A DNA stretch of 52,509 nt from Planctomycetota bacterium (GCA_016200135.1 JACQFI010000122.1:1-52509), one strand, 5' to 3'; numbered from the stretch's first letter, positions 40,902 through 49,996 are shown. The notes: a model not told the origin generated them from the sequence alone. A program made the numbers and translations.

Positions 40902-42094
40902 ACGGCGCTGCGTGCGAAGCGCGCCGCGGCTTCGGTGATCGTGGTTCCTGCGCGCGCGGCCAGCCATTCAATGCCTGCGCGGATGTGCTCATGCTCGAGT
41001 TCGTGAATCTCGCGCTTGCGGCCCAGGCCGTCGGGCATCGTCAGCGTCAGCCGGCCGCCCAAGTGCTGGCGGAACTCTTCAAGGCCCTTGAGCACTTCCA
41101 GCCCCGAGACGGAACTCGGCTTGGCCAGCGCCGGATGCCAGAGGACCATGCCGCACGCTTCCATCGCGGCGCAGATGCGGTCGCGTTCGGCCGCGGTGAT
41201 GAAGCCCATCTTCGCGGCAATAAAGAGGTCCAGCGCGACGCCCACCGCGACGGCCTCGCCGTGGCGAATCTGGTTCTGGGTCATGGACTCGAGCTTGTGC
41301 GCGGACCAGTGGCCGAAGTCCAGCGGACGCGCCGAGCCGGTCTCGAACGGATCGCCGCCCGCGCGGATATGGTCCAGGTGCAGCAGCGCGCAGCGTTCCA
41401 CCACGCGCTGCATGGCGTCGAGGTCCCGCGCGGCGATGCGCGGAGCGAGCGCCTCGAGCTCGCTCAGGAACGCCGCGTCTTTGATGAGCGCGACCTTGAA
41501 GGCTTCGCTAACACCGCCGCACCAGTCGCGTCTATCCAGCGTCGTAAGGAAGTTCAGGTCGCAGAGGACCGCATAGGGCGGCGCGAAGCATCCGATCAGG
41601 TTCTTGACGCCATCGAAGTTGATCCCGTTCTTCACGCCCACGCCGGAGTCGTCCTGCGAGAGCACGGTTGTGGGCACGCGGATCAGGCGCAGTCCGCGGT
41701 GGAAGACCGCTGCCGCCAGGCCCACCGCATCGAGCGCCGCGCCGCCGCCGATGGCGATCACGTAGGAGTGCCGGCAGAGTTCCAGGCGCTGGAACTGATG
41801 CGTCATGCGCTGGACGAAGGTAAGATCGTTCTTCACGGCCTCGCCGCCGGGCACCGTCGTAGGGCTGGCCGCCAGTTGGATCGTCGCGGAACGCTGCGCG
41901 CACCAGGCCGCGATCTGCTTGGGCAGTTCCGGCCAGCGCGCGAGCACGCCCTCGTCGATGTAGACCGCCACGCGCGCGGGACCTTCGGATTGCGGAAGCG
42001 CCTCAGACAGGGTCTCGTTGTCCGCGCGGAAAAGATCGCGGGTAAAAACCACGTCGTAGGCGTACGAAACGCTCAATTGCTGGCGATAGCGCAT
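40898..42094 (-). CDS. eboD: 3-dehydroquinate synthase homologue, EboD type
   Basis: The 398-residue protein belongs to the AroB fold: VIAIGGGAALDAVG (nucleotide loop), RLIRVPTTVLSQDDSGVGVK, metal ligands in GGVSEAFK, RHGEAVAVG and DFGHWSAHKLE. Details such as QDDSGVGVKNG, GGDPFETGSARPLDFGHW and the N-terminal YDVVFTRDLF fit the EboD branch better than housekeeping AroB, whose motif is HGHAIE. The ebo cluster is linked to export of prenylated precursors in cyanobacteria and other bacteria; no other ebo gene is present here. ATG 42094 follows GGGAG and is preferred over 42118. It sits two bases after the Ig-like protein gene. Confidence 0.78.
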   Translation of the reverse strand: MRYRQQLSVSYAYDVVFTRDLFRADNETLSEALPQSEGPARVAVYIDEGVLARWPELPKQIAAWCAQRSATIQLAASPTTVPGGEAVKNDLTFVQRMTHQFQRLELCRHSYVIAIGGGAALDAVGLAAAVFHRGLRLIRVPTTVLSQDDSGVGVKNGINFDGVKNLIGCFAPPYAVLCDLNFLTTLDRRDWCGGVSEAFKVALIKDAAFLSELEALAPRIAARDLDAMQRVVERCALLHLDHIRAGGDPFETGSARPLDFGHWSAHKLESMTQNQIRHGEAVAVGVALDLFIAAKMGFITAAERDRICAAMEACGMVLWHPALAKPSSVSGLEVLKGLEEFRQHLGGRLTLTMPDGLGRKREIHELEHEHIRAGIEWLAARAGTTITEAAARFARSAV

Positions 42095-42119
42095 CGCGCG
42101 GTCTCCCAATGGGCCCATC

Positions 42120-43664
42120 CTACTTCGCGGCCCCGGTCTTGGCTACATCGTCCCCGGCCGGCGCCGTGGGCTTCTCTTCCTGGAACTTCACTTCGGACTT
42201 GTACGTGGCGTAGCCCTTCGCGTGCTCCGCATGCAGGATGAAGTTGCGAATCTCGCCGCTGGAGATCGGGTCGGGCAGAGTCTTGGAACCCGTAGCCGTC
42301 TCCTTGCCCGAGGCATCGAAGAAATGGACGATGACCTCGACCTCTTTGACCACCATGGGCCGGCCGTTGCGCGCGGCGCAGACGACCGCGACGTTGCCGT
42401 CGTCCGCGGCGCTGAAGGACTTCAGCAGCACCTCGACCGTGTTCTGCTTCTTGAAGACGGGCTCCTTAGCGCCGATCGCGGGCTGCGCAGCCGCGCCTGC
42501 GCCTTTGCCGTACTCGATCGCCTGTTCGTACGAGTCGTACTTAGGCATGCCCGGGATGGAGAAGTTCACGGGCGTCACGCCGCCCGCGGGCACTTCGCCG
42601 GGCACCTCCTGAACGTGCGTCTTGATTACTTTCTTCTCGCCTTTTTCCATGGCGAAGAAGGTGAACGTCAATTTGATGCCCGCGGCGGGGGTCTCGAGTC
42701 CGTTGCGAACCTGCAGGGTGACATCGAGGTTCTCCTGCTTCGCGCCGGAGCGCTTGAACTCGACGTGGCCGGTCTCGAGGTCCTTTACGTTCTGGAAATC
42801 GCCGCCGGAGAGCTGCGCTTCGAGCGGCGTGTCGTCGCACGCGATCTTGATCTCGTAATGCACCGCGCCTTTCGGCATCGGCTGCGGCACGGTCAGCGGG
42901 ATGTTGCGCTCGCACGCGCCGGGGAACTTGCCGTCGCCCAGCGGGCCGGACCATTCGCCGATCTTGCTCGCGTTCGTGGCGCCCCCGCCTTTTCCGCCCT
43001 TGGCCGGCTGCGCCGCCGCGGCGTAATAGGTGACGGTGACCTTGCAGTTCTTCGCTTCCATCTTGCCCGCGTTCTTAATGCGAAGCTGGCCGCTCAGCCG
43101 GTTGAACTTGTCCGGGCCGACCTCTTCGCCGAGCAGGATCAGGTTCGCCACCGTGTCCGGTGTGCCGTTGACCTTGGGCTCGGGGTTCCCCAAGTCGGAG
43201 TTGCAGGACCATTCCTCCTTGCCGCCGCTGTACGTCACGAGCACCTGGTACGACCCGAAGACCGGGATGAACTCACCGGCCACCTGAATCTGCTTCGATT
43301 CCTTGGGCTTTACCGTGCCGAGGCTCTGGGTGAGCGGCCCGCCAACTTTTTCGCCCAGGCCCGAATGGAAGCTGATCGCGACCGTCACGCCGTCCAGGTT
43401 CGCTTCGGAGATATTCTTGAGCATGACGCGCGCGGTGACGCGGTTCGAACCCGTGACCGTCTTGCGCTCGCGGGAGTAGCTCCACGCATCGAGGAAGATC
43501 TTGCTGTCACCCGCCGCGGGCTTGTCGGCGGCGGGCTTGGCGGGCGGAGGGTTGTCCGCGGGCGGCTTGTCGCCAGGCGCCTTCTCCTCCGCGGAGATCG
43601 GCGTGCCGGCTAAGGCGAAGGCCAGGCACGCGCACACGGCCGGTATTAAGCGTTGCAAACGCAT
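42120..43664 (-). CDS. Secreted protein with repeated Ig-like (CARDB/FxLYD-like) domains
   Basis: The 514-residue protein has a signal peptide (VCACLAFALAGTPISAEE), a Pro/Ala/Lys-rich linker (26-50) and four or more similar beta domains, each with a pattern of strand-VMLKNIS-xx-LDGV (NRVTARVMLKNISEANLDGV, NRLSGQLRIKNAGKMEAKNC, ENLDVTLQVRNGLETPAAG, NVAVVCAARNGRPMVVKEVE). These look like CARDB- or FxLYD-type domains used for binding at the surface. No catalytic motif is present. It lies between two toroid protein genes and the EboD-type gene, all in the same direction. Confidence 0.75.
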   Translation of the reverse strand: MRLQRLIPAVCACLAFALAGTPISAEEKAPGDKPPADNPPPAKPAADKPAAGDSKIFLDAWSYSRERKTVTGSNRVTARVMLKNISEANLDGVTVAISFHSGLGEKVGGPLTQSLGTVKPKESKQIQVAGEFIPVFGSYQVLVTYSGGKEEWSCNSDLGNPEPKVNGTPDTVANLILLGEEVGPDKFNRLSGQLRIKNAGKMEAKNCKVTVTYYAAAAQPAKGGKGGGATNASKIGEWSGPLGDGKFPGACERNIPLTVPQPMPKGAVHYEIKIACDDTPLEAQLSGGDFQNVKDLETGHVEFKRSGAKQENLDVTLQVRNGLETPAAGIKLTFTFFAMEKGEKKVIKTHVQEVPGEVPAGGVTPVNFSIPGMPKYDSYEQAIEYGKGAGAAAQPAIGAKEPVFKKQNTVEVLLKSFSAADDGNVAVVCAARNGRPMVVKEVEVIVHFFDASGKETATGSKTLPDPISSGEIRNFILHAEHAKGYATYKSEVKFQEEKPTAPAGDDVAKTGAAK

Positions 43665-43688
43665 GACGTCTGCACTCCCTTGCTGCGG

Positions 43689-43741
43689 CCCTCTTCCCCT
43701 TTAGCGCGGGGAAGAGGGCGTCTCGCGGGCCACGGCCCGCG
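43689..43741. other. Two strong adjacent hairpins between the toroid and Ig-like genes
   Basis: CCCTCTTCCCC (43689-43699) and GGGGAAGAGGG (43708-43718) form a perfect 11-bp stem; CGCGGGC and GCCCGCG (43724-43730, 43735-43741) form another 7-bp stem. They lie between the stop of the 387-residue gene and the start of the 514-residue gene on the minus strand. There is no T tract, so they may process or stabilise the joint RNA rather than end it. Confidence 0.5.
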
Positions 43742-43752
43742 TCACGGTACGT

Positions 43753-44916
43753 TTACGGCATGGCCTCTATGCAGAGGTTCAACGCCTGCAGGGCGCACGC
43801 CGTGGCCAGGATCGGATCAGACTCCATCCAGTGTTGGTCCTTGTTCATGAACGAGCCGTCGGGACTCTGGAGCTTGGCCAGATTCGCCGAGAGATCGTTG
43901 GCCCAACGGACCTTTTTGCCATCGGGCAGCGTCAGTTCCTTCATGCCCGACGCGGTGAATGCCTTTGCGAAGGCCACGGCGTAGTAGTAGTAGCCCTGGG
44001 AACCGTTGCCGCCGGGGTTCTCGGTGGCCGAGTAGTTGCTCTTGATCCACTTCCACGCATCTTTAAGTTCGTTGCTATCGGCTTTGACGCCGCAGTAGAT
44101 GAGCGCTTTGATGCCGGCGTAGGTCATATTACCATAGGGCTTGGGCACTTCGGTGCCGTTGCGCGACTTCACCTTGCCGAACTCGCTGTCGCCGGGCAAG
44201 TAGACGAAGCCGCCGGTGTTGTCGCCCCCGTCCATCATCTTGCTGTCGTTCGTCTCGGCGTCCTGGCAGCGCTTGATGAAGATGAGCGCATTCTTGTACG
44301 CCGGCGAGTCTTCCTTGACGCCCATGGCCTTCAAGGCGTCGAGGGAGAACGAGGTGTTCGAGAGGTCGCCCTTCTTGCCGTCGCTGTAGCCGAAAGCGCC
44401 GTAGGCCGCCACGTGTTCTTTGGAATTGTAACCGCGCTTCTCGTCGAGTTGGCAACTGAGCGTGAAATCGAGGGCTTTCTGCAGGACTTCGTCGTACTTG
44501 GGATTGTTGAGCGCCTTCAGCGCCATGATGGCGATGGAGGTGTTGTAGTTTTCCGCGCCGAACATGGGGAGCGCGATCGCGCCGTTGGGCTGCTGCACAG
44601 CTACGAGGTATTCCGCCGCCTTGGCCAGCGCCGGAACTTTATCGACACTCGGCTTGTCGGGGCTCTTGGCGATGCCGTACAGCACGAGGCCCACAAAGCC
44701 CGGCATCTTCCGCGTCGGCGGGGGAATCTTGCCAAACGTGCCATCGTCGTTCGCCTGCTTGAGCAGCCAATCGGCGGCTTTTTTGGCAGCCTCGATGGCG
44801 GCCTGTTTCTCACCCGGCTTGGCCGGCGGCGCGTCCGCGGCCTGCAGGATCGCCCCGGCCAGAGACAGCGCGGCCAGCAGGGCGAAGGTACGTGTATGGC
44901 GAATCATCCGGTTCAT
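43753..44916 (-). CDS. Secreted alpha/alpha-toroid protein (prenyltransferase/squalene-cyclase-like repeats)
   Basis: The 387-residue protein has a signal peptide (FALLAALSLAGAILQAADA) and repeated helix pairs: YLVAVQQPNGAIALP, YNTSIAIMALKAL, NTSFSLDALKAMGV, MTYAGIKALIYCGV, YYYYAVAFAKAF and LAKLQSPDGSFMN. The QxPxG turns and alternating helices match the squalene-cyclase/prenyltransferase toroid. The DxDD motif of squalene-hopene cyclases and the zinc ligands of prenyltransferases are absent, so binding rather than catalysis is likely. It is a paralogue of the next upstream gene, with the same order of motifs. Confidence 0.85.
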   Translation of the reverse strand: MNRMIRHTRTFALLAALSLAGAILQAADAPPAKPGEKQAAIEAAKKAADWLLKQANDDGTFGKIPPPTRKMPGFVGLVLYGIAKSPDKPSVDKVPALAKAAEYLVAVQQPNGAIALPMFGAENYNTSIAIMALKALNNPKYDEVLQKALDFTLSCQLDEKRGYNSKEHVAAYGAFGYSDGKKGDLSNTSFSLDALKAMGVKEDSPAYKNALIFIKRCQDAETNDSKMMDGGDNTGGFVYLPGDSEFGKVKSRNGTEVPKPYGNMTYAGIKALIYCGVKADSNELKDAWKWIKSNYSATENPGGNGSQGYYYYAVAFAKAFTASGMKELTLPDGKKVRWANDLSANLAKLQSPDGSFMNKDQHWMESDPILATACALQALNLCIEAMP

Positions 44917-44973
44917 CTCCTTTAGGTAACGATTGAGAAGGCAAAACCCTGCATAGTCCTTGGGGTAAATGGG

Positions 44974-46116
44974 TTACTCTTCCTTGCCCGACAGGTTCTC
45001 GTAACAGATGTTCAAGGTTGCCAGGGCGTAAGCCGTGCAGAGCACAGGATCGTCTTCCATCCAGCGCGGTTCCTTATTCACGAAAGATCCGCGCATCGCC
45101 CGGCCGCCTTCTTCCGGAGTGCCCCTGTTCTGCACGCTCAAAAGCTGGTCGGCGAGCGCCGAGGCCCAGTTCACCTTCTGGCCTTCGCCCATATCGATCT
45201 CTTTAATGCCGGCCGAAGAGAGCGCGCGGGAGACGGCGAAGGCGTAGTAGTAATAGCCCTGCATGCCCGCGCCGGGGTTCTCCTTCGCGGAGAAGTTCTT
45301 CTTGAACCACTTCAGCGCCGCCTGCACTTCCGGCGCGTCGGCCTTCAGACCGCAGAGCAAATAGCACTCGATCGCCGCCGCGGTCATCGAGCCGTACGGC
45401 TTGGGCAGATCGAGGGCTTGGCCCTCGCCGCGCTTGATCTGCACCGTGCCCGCTTCGCTCTTGTTGGGCTGGTAATAGGCGCCGCCGGTGCCGGGACCCT
45501 GCTTGGCGGCCATCTCCGGGTTGGTCTCCGGGTTGTCCTGGCAGCGCCGGATGAAATCGAGCGCGTTCGTGAACAGGTCTTTGTCGACCTTCCCGCCGCC
45601 GGTCTTGATGCCCGAGAGGCCGAACAGGGTATTGCTCAGGTCGCCCCCCTGCCGGAAGCCTTCGCCGTAGGTGAACCCGCCGTCCTTGGCCTGGCACTTC
45701 GCCAAGTAGTCCTTGGCGCTCTGAATCTCCACGCGGTAGGCGGTGTTGTGCTGAACTTGAAGGCCCAGCAGCGCCAGCGCGGTGTTGTAGGTGTCGCGCC
45801 CATCCAGCGTGATCGCGCCGTTTTCCTTCTGGTGCGCGAGCAGGTACTTCACGGGCTTGGTGATGAACGGGCCGTGGGCCTCGCGGTAATCCCGCGGGCC
45901 TTCGCCCAACGCCTTGAGCACCAGCCCCACGACGCCGGGCTCCTTGCCGAGCCTGGTTTTTCCAAAGGTGCCCTCATCGAGGTTGTGCTGTTCGATGAGC
46001 CAGTACCCCGCGCGCTCGCACGCGCTCTTGACGGGGGGCGCATCGGTCGCCTTAACGCCGGCCGGCATCAGTATAAAGACGAGCGCCATCGGGACGCTCA
46101 AACGGAATACGCGCAT
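44974..46116 (-). CDS. Secreted alpha/alpha-toroid protein, paralogue of the neighbour
   Basis: The 380-residue protein starts at MRVFRLSVPMALVFI (46116, with GGAGGAG seven bases upstream) and has a signal peptide. Its repeats parallel the 387-residue neighbour: YLLAHQKENGAITL, YNTALALLGLQV, CQAKDGGFTYGEGF, NTLFGLSGIKTGGG, MTAAAIECYLLCGL, YYYYAFAVSRAL and MRGSFVNKEPRW. No cyclase or transferase catalytic motif is visible. The two genes are 57 bases apart and likely arose by duplication. Such pairs are common in planctomycete genomes near large membrane-protein genes. Confidence 0.85.
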   Translation of the reverse strand: MRVFRLSVPMALVFILMPAGVKATDAPPVKSACERAGYWLIEQHNLDEGTFGKTRLGKEPGVVGLVLKALGEGPRDYREAHGPFITKPVKYLLAHQKENGAITLDGRDTYNTALALLGLQVQHNTAYRVEIQSAKDYLAKCQAKDGGFTYGEGFRQGGDLSNTLFGLSGIKTGGGKVDKDLFTNALDFIRRCQDNPETNPEMAAKQGPGTGGAYYQPNKSEAGTVQIKRGEGQALDLPKPYGSMTAAAIECYLLCGLKADAPEVQAALKWFKKNFSAKENPGAGMQGYYYYAFAVSRALSSAGIKEIDMGEGQKVNWASALADQLLSVQNRGTPEEGGRAMRGSFVNKEPRWMEDDPVLCTAYALATLNICYENLSGKEE

Positions 46117-46195
46117 GTTGCGGCTCCTCCTATCGAGGGAAATCGGAGCCCTCAGAATGCCAGCAGTACGAGCCGGGTTCAAGTCCATTGGTTCC

Positions 46196-47221
46196 TCAGG
46201 GTTGCGCGGTTTTTCCCGCTTCCGCGCGGTAGTAGCGTTCCATGGCCGCGGCGACGTCGGGGAAGCGGTCTTCGGTGACGCGCACGAGGTCCTCCGCCTT
46301 GCCCGCTGGCGGCAGGGCTTGCGTATAGCGTGGGCCTTCTTTCTTCGCAGGCTCCTTGTTTCCCGCGCCTTCCGCTTGCTGCGATCCGTTCGGATTCTTG
46401 GCGGCGTCTTCCTTATCTTTTCCCAGTTGGCGACGGAGCAAATCCCGTATCTCGCGCACGTCGTCGGTGAGTTCGTTCTCTGCCAGCGAGCCGCGCTTCT
46501 TCTCGATGGTGTCCAGCCACTTCTCTTTCAGTTCCTTCGGTACCTCGACGGGCGTAGCCATACGCGCTTGCAACATTTCCGTATTCGTCAGTGGTTGGAC
46601 GCGAAAAGGCGTCTCGTTGTTCAGCGGATTTAAAGGTTTCGCGTTCTCGCCGCCGCCGCCTTGTTGGGCGGCCTTCGCTTCATGCTCAAGAGCGGACGCG
46701 TCCGTTGCGTGCCTGGACGGGGCCTGTTCGGGCATCAGTAACGCGCACCCCAAGGCCAGAATGCCCAGCAGCAGCGCCCGCGCCCATTCGGGCAGGCGCA
46801 CGGGCAGGTGCCGCGCAGGGTCGAGCCCCTCCGCGCGGCGCAACGTGGCCTTTCGCTGCGCCTCCACGAAGGCCAGGGCCCACTCGTCCCGCGCGGCGTC
46901 CCGCCGGCGCAAGTCATCCCACGTCGTAAGGTGGTCCTCCAGCTTCGCGCTGCGATCGAGTTGCATGGCAACAGTGGCGATGGAGGGCTTGGCGTTTCGA
47001 AAGGCCAGCGCCGCCGCGCCCAAGAGCAGCGTCGGCGGAATCCAGGGCAAAAGCATCAAAAGGGAACCGCAGACCGACGGGTTCAGTCGCGCGCAAACCA
47101 CCAACACGGCGCCGAGCGCGAGCCCCGCGCCGAGACCCATGCACGCGCCGCGCACCGCCGCGACCAAGCGCAGCCGAAGAAGTCCACGGCGCAGCATTTG
47201 GTCTAGGATTGCTTCGGTCAT
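46196..47221 (-). CDS. DUF4175-like membrane protein
   Basis: The 341-residue protein has hydrophobic segments near the N-terminus (GLGAGLALGAVLVVCARL, SLLMLLPWIPPTLLLGAAAL) and a third near 150 (ALLLGILALGCALLMP), with a conserved-looking region IATVAMQLDRSAKLEDHLTT between. The C-terminal half is charged and probably extended (VREIRDLLRRQLGKDKEDAA). This layout, with the LDRSAKLEDHLTT segment, is that of DUF4175-like proteins of PVC bacteria, usually near MoxR ATPase and VWA genes; none of those lies here. An AT-rich upstream gap (47222-47425) probably carries its promoter. It precedes the toroid genes in the same direction. Confidence 0.65.
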   Translation of the reverse strand: MTEAILDQMLRRGLLRLRLVAAVRGACMGLGAGLALGAVLVVCARLNPSVCGSLLMLLPWIPPTLLLGAAALAFRNAKPSIATVAMQLDRSAKLEDHLTTWDDLRRRDAARDEWALAFVEAQRKATLRRAEGLDPARHLPVRLPEWARALLLGILALGCALLMPEQAPSRHATDASALEHEAKAAQQGGGGENAKPLNPLNNETPFRVQPLTNTEMLQARMATPVEVPKELKEKWLDTIEKKRGSLAENELTDDVREIRDLLRRQLGKDKEDAAKNPNGSQQAEGAGNKEPAKKEGPRYTQALPPAGKAEDLVRVTEDRFPDVAAAMERYYRAEAGKTAQP

Positions 47222-47425
47222 TTAAAGAACTCCTCGTATAGGTAACGAGTGGCAAGGCATAGGCCAATACGGGCAATGCGGAAGGCTTACATCAGATAAC
47301 ACAACCTATTGATTTGTATGGGATTATCATACTCATTTTGATGGATCTAGCATACGAGTCGTTTGACGCCTGTTCACATGGGCGTAACCATGTACAGGGC
47401 TTGTACAGTCTTTGCGTACAAGCAC

Positions 47426-48322
47426 TTATGGCTTGGGCTCAGGCATTGGTGAACTGGAAGGCGCGGCGTCGGACGTCTTGCCCGCTTCGGGGGTGGAAAC
47501 CGGCTTAGAATTCGGAGAGGGAGTGGAGCTCTCTGCAGTGGGGAGCAATAACCGCTCAGGGACCTTCACTTCACCCGCGAGGTACTTCTTCCACAAAGCC
47601 TCGGCGCGCTCTTCGCTTTCGGTCTGATCGGCATTGGAATCTCGAAAGTCCTCGGGCACTTCGCCAATCGTTACATCCAGGTGTACGGCTTCGCCATCGC
47701 GTTTGAGCTCAAGCTTCATCGGGTCGCCCGGCGCCATCGCCTTCCAGATCTTAACCGCGTCCTCGGAGGTGAAGCCGTCGCCGATCTCCTGCTTGTCGAT
47801 CTTCACGATCAGGTCGCCCGCTTTCACGCCGGCCTTTTCGGCGCCCGTGCCCGCGATCACCTGGCTGACCTGGATGCCGGGCGGATCTTCCGACATGCCC
47901 CAACTGATCCCGAGAAATCCGCGGCCGATTTTCCACTCAGCGAGATGCTTGAGCAGCTTGGCCATGAAGATCTTGCGGGAAGCGTCGAAGAGTCCCTTCT
48001 GGACCTCGGGGTCTTCGCTGTCGCGGGCGGTCTTGACCATCGCGGCGACCAGCTTGGGCGGCGCATCGGCCAGTTCCTGCGCGGCGCGTTCGCGTACGCT
48101 GAAACGGTCGTCGCTCAGTTCCTTCACGAGACGGTTCAGCCGCTCTTCGGTCCAGGCTTCTTCCGCCACCGGCTTGGCCGCGTTCACGGTGGTCTTATCG
48201 GCAGGCGGCGTCGCGGCTGGTTTTTCAGTGGCGATTTCCGCGGCGCCGAGGCGGCCGCAGGCGACGAAAATAAGAAGTGCCGCCGCCGCGAAAGCAGTCT
48301 TGGACCTTAAAAGGTCAGTCAT
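47426..48322 (-). CDS. Secreted PDZ-domain protein with HEAT-like N-terminus
   Basis: The 298-residue protein has a signal peptide (AFAAAALLIFVACGRLGAAE), a charged linker, a small HEAT-like part (LVKELSDDRFSVRERAAQEL, about 68-100) and a PDZ domain (about 135-220: GFLGISWG, IQVSQVIAGTGAEKAGVKAG, DLIVKIDKQEIG). No protease domain is attached. PDZ domains bind C-termini of unfolded or membrane proteins, so a role as periplasmic adaptor is plausible. The Ser/Pro-rich tail is typical for secreted proteins in this region. A strong terminator lies between it and the upstream gene. Confidence 0.85.
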   Translation of the reverse strand: MTDLLRSKTAFAAAALLIFVACGRLGAAEIATEKPAATPPADKTTVNAAKPVAEEAWTEERLNRLVKELSDDRFSVRERAAQELADAPPKLVAAMVKTARDSEDPEVQKGLFDASRKIFMAKLLKHLAEWKIGRGFLGISWGMSEDPPGIQVSQVIAGTGAEKAGVKAGDLIVKIDKQEIGDGFTSEDAVKIWKAMAPGDPMKLELKRDGEAVHLDVTIGEVPEDFRDSNADQTESEERAEALWKKYLAGEVKVPERLLLPTAESSTPSPNSKPVSTPEAGKTSDAAPSSSPMPEPKP

Positions 48323-48482
48323 GGCCGGTTCCTGTAGCCGAACCTCGAGAGGCGAGGCTTATGAGAACGTACCCCACGCCGAGGCTTCCTGCACCTCTTG
48401 TAACCGCTAAAAGGGCTCGCGTGCTGGCCGTACAACTCTTAAGACGCGCTTGGGCCGCGGATTGGCGGAGAATCTCGGCAAC

Positions 48483-48508
48483 AAAAAAGGCAGGCCCGAA
48501 GGCCTGCC
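48483..48508 (-). terminator. Rho-independent terminator
   Basis: On the minus strand GGCAGGCC-TTCG-GGCCTGCC is followed directly by TTTTTT (48483-48488). The stem (48489-48508) is a perfect 8 bp with a stable TTCG loop. It lies 26 bases after the stop of the 373-residue secreted-protein gene. Confidence 0.92.
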
Positions 48509-48533
48509 CGTATCCTGCGTGTAAAGCGGCATA

Positions 48534-49655
48534 CTATTCGGCGGAGACGTTGCCGCCTTCCACCTTGAGCTTGGGAACGTTGCCTTCCTTGACTTCGAGG
48601 ATCTTGGACGTGACGGCCGGGTCGACCTTCGAGAAGTCGATGGTGTACAGCCCCGCGTCGCCCTTGGCGTGCAGCGAGAGGATCGCGAACTTCGTCGGCG
48701 TCACCTGCGCAACCTGCGGCGTGCTGCCCTGCGCGACGGTGCAGAGGCGGTGCCATTCCCAGCGTTCGATGCCACGGACCATGATGCGCTGAACGTAGTA
48801 GATCTCCTGCCAGGAGGCCGCGCGCTGGAGCTGGTAGATCATGAAGTTGAAATCGGGGTGGCCGCGTTCGTAGTCGTCCCAGGCTTCGACGAGGTTGTCG
48901 ATCTTGCGGCTGACGACCTTGTACGGCATCACGCGGAACTTCTCTTCGTTGGATTCCACGACCTTATCGGGCTTGCCGCTGTCGCCGATGGTGCGAATGA
49001 CGGCCTTGATGGTGTAGTTGCCGGGTTCCGTGATGCGGTAGAACTTGCCCGCCGGCAGCGTGTACGGTTCGCTGGTCTCGCCCGCGGCCAGGTACTTGTT
49101 CGCCGCGAAATCGGCCCGCACGGTGTGTTCGACCGGCATGTCGCGATCGATCTTTTTCGGCTTGGCGTCCGCGGGCGCGCCTTCGTCCGGCAGGCGGTAG
49201 ATCGCGAACTCGACGAGGTCGTTCGGGCCCAGCGCGGGTTCGATGTACGCAATGCCAAAGCTCTTGGGATTCACCGGCGTCTGCTCGACGGTCTCCGTCT
49301 TTGTCTTGTTCTTCACGAAGTCGCCGTAGAAATCGTCGAGCTTCTTCTTGTACTCGTCCAGCGTGCCGCCATCGGAAATGCGCTTTTCCTCGAGCTTCTT
49401 GCGCTCGGCTTCCGTGATGTAAGACGGTCGCGTCACGGTGATCGTCTCTTTGCCGCGGTTCTCCTTAGAGGAGCGGTTGGTCAGAGTCATCGTCACGACG
49501 AGTTCGCTCACCGGGTCGGTGGCGCCCCGCATGTATAATTCTCCGTTAGGCAGCGTGATCTTGGCCTCAACCAGGTCCTTGCCACGGTCGTCCAACGCCC
49601 GCACCGGAGCGGCGAGAAGCATCAGGGCGCAAAGAGCGAGCGGAAGTACGCGCAT
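48534..49655 (-). CDS. Secreted protein of unknown function
   Basis: The 373-residue protein starts at MRVLPLALCALMLLAAPVRA (49655), a clear signal peptide with GGGGG seven bases upstream; the longer frame to 49742 runs through the promoter. The mature part is beta-rich with a long charged segment (about 70-115) and blocks YTLPAGKFYRITEPGNYTIK and LVEFAIYRLPDEGAP that resemble an Ig-like fold. No enzyme motif is seen. It is transcribed alone from a good promoter and ended by a strong terminator. I do not recognise its family. Confidence 0.8.
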   Translation of the reverse strand: MRVLPLALCALMLLAAPVRALDDRGKDLVEAKITLPNGELYMRGATDPVSELVVTMTLTNRSSKENRGKETITVTRPSYITEAERKKLEEKRISDGGTLDEYKKKLDDFYGDFVKNKTKTETVEQTPVNPKSFGIAYIEPALGPNDLVEFAIYRLPDEGAPADAKPKKIDRDMPVEHTVRADFAANKYLAAGETSEPYTLPAGKFYRITEPGNYTIKAVIRTIGDSGKPDKVVESNEEKFRVMPYKVVSRKIDNLVEAWDDYERGHPDFNFMIYQLQRAASWQEIYYVQRIMVRGIERWEWHRLCTVAQGSTPQVAQVTPTKFAILSLHAKGDAGLYTIDFSKVDPAVTSKILEVKEGNVPKLKVEGGNVSAE

Positions 49656-49996
49656 GAGCAAGCCCCCTACAAGGCCACCGGGTTCCGAAACGTATTGTCG
49701 CGAAAGCAGATAGACCATAGCCCGAGCCTCCCTTGGCGTCAAGCGTTGTGAAAGGAGTCCGTCCCGATTTCTAACCGCCCAGCCTGGCCGTGCCCATGGC
49801 CGCTGGCGGTCCCGATTCCCGTGAAATGCCGTGCGAAGCCGAAAGAAAAAGAATAGAATTACGCAGGCCTGATGGCGGTCTAATAAAAAGGAGGGCAGGA
49901 GCCTCTTTGGGGAGGCGCCGCGCCCGCGTTCATGAGGATCTGGCCGGCGTCTGGACCGTTCGCGTTCTTGCGCCGGGGTCGAGGAGGGAGCGCGCA
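49656..49996. promoter_or_regulatory. Intergenic region of 341 bases between divergent genes
   Basis: Apart from the minus-strand promoter at 49714-49742, it holds a -10-like TAGAAT near 49854 toward the lipoprotein gene, with only a weak -35. No further gene, repeat or structured RNA is seen. Confidence 0.5.
49714..49742 (-). promoter_or_regulatory. Promoter of the 373-residue secreted-protein gene
   Basis: On the minus strand TTGACG (49737-49742) and TATGGT (49714-49719) are separated by exactly 17 bases, a good sigma-70-type match about 60 bases before the start at 49655. Its position inside the longer frame argues for the shorter start. Confidence 0.6.

Noticed and set aside
43753..46116. 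Twin toroid proteins as squalene-hopene cyclases or prenyltransferases
   Set aside because: They lack DxDD and zinc-ligand motifs and carry signal peptides.
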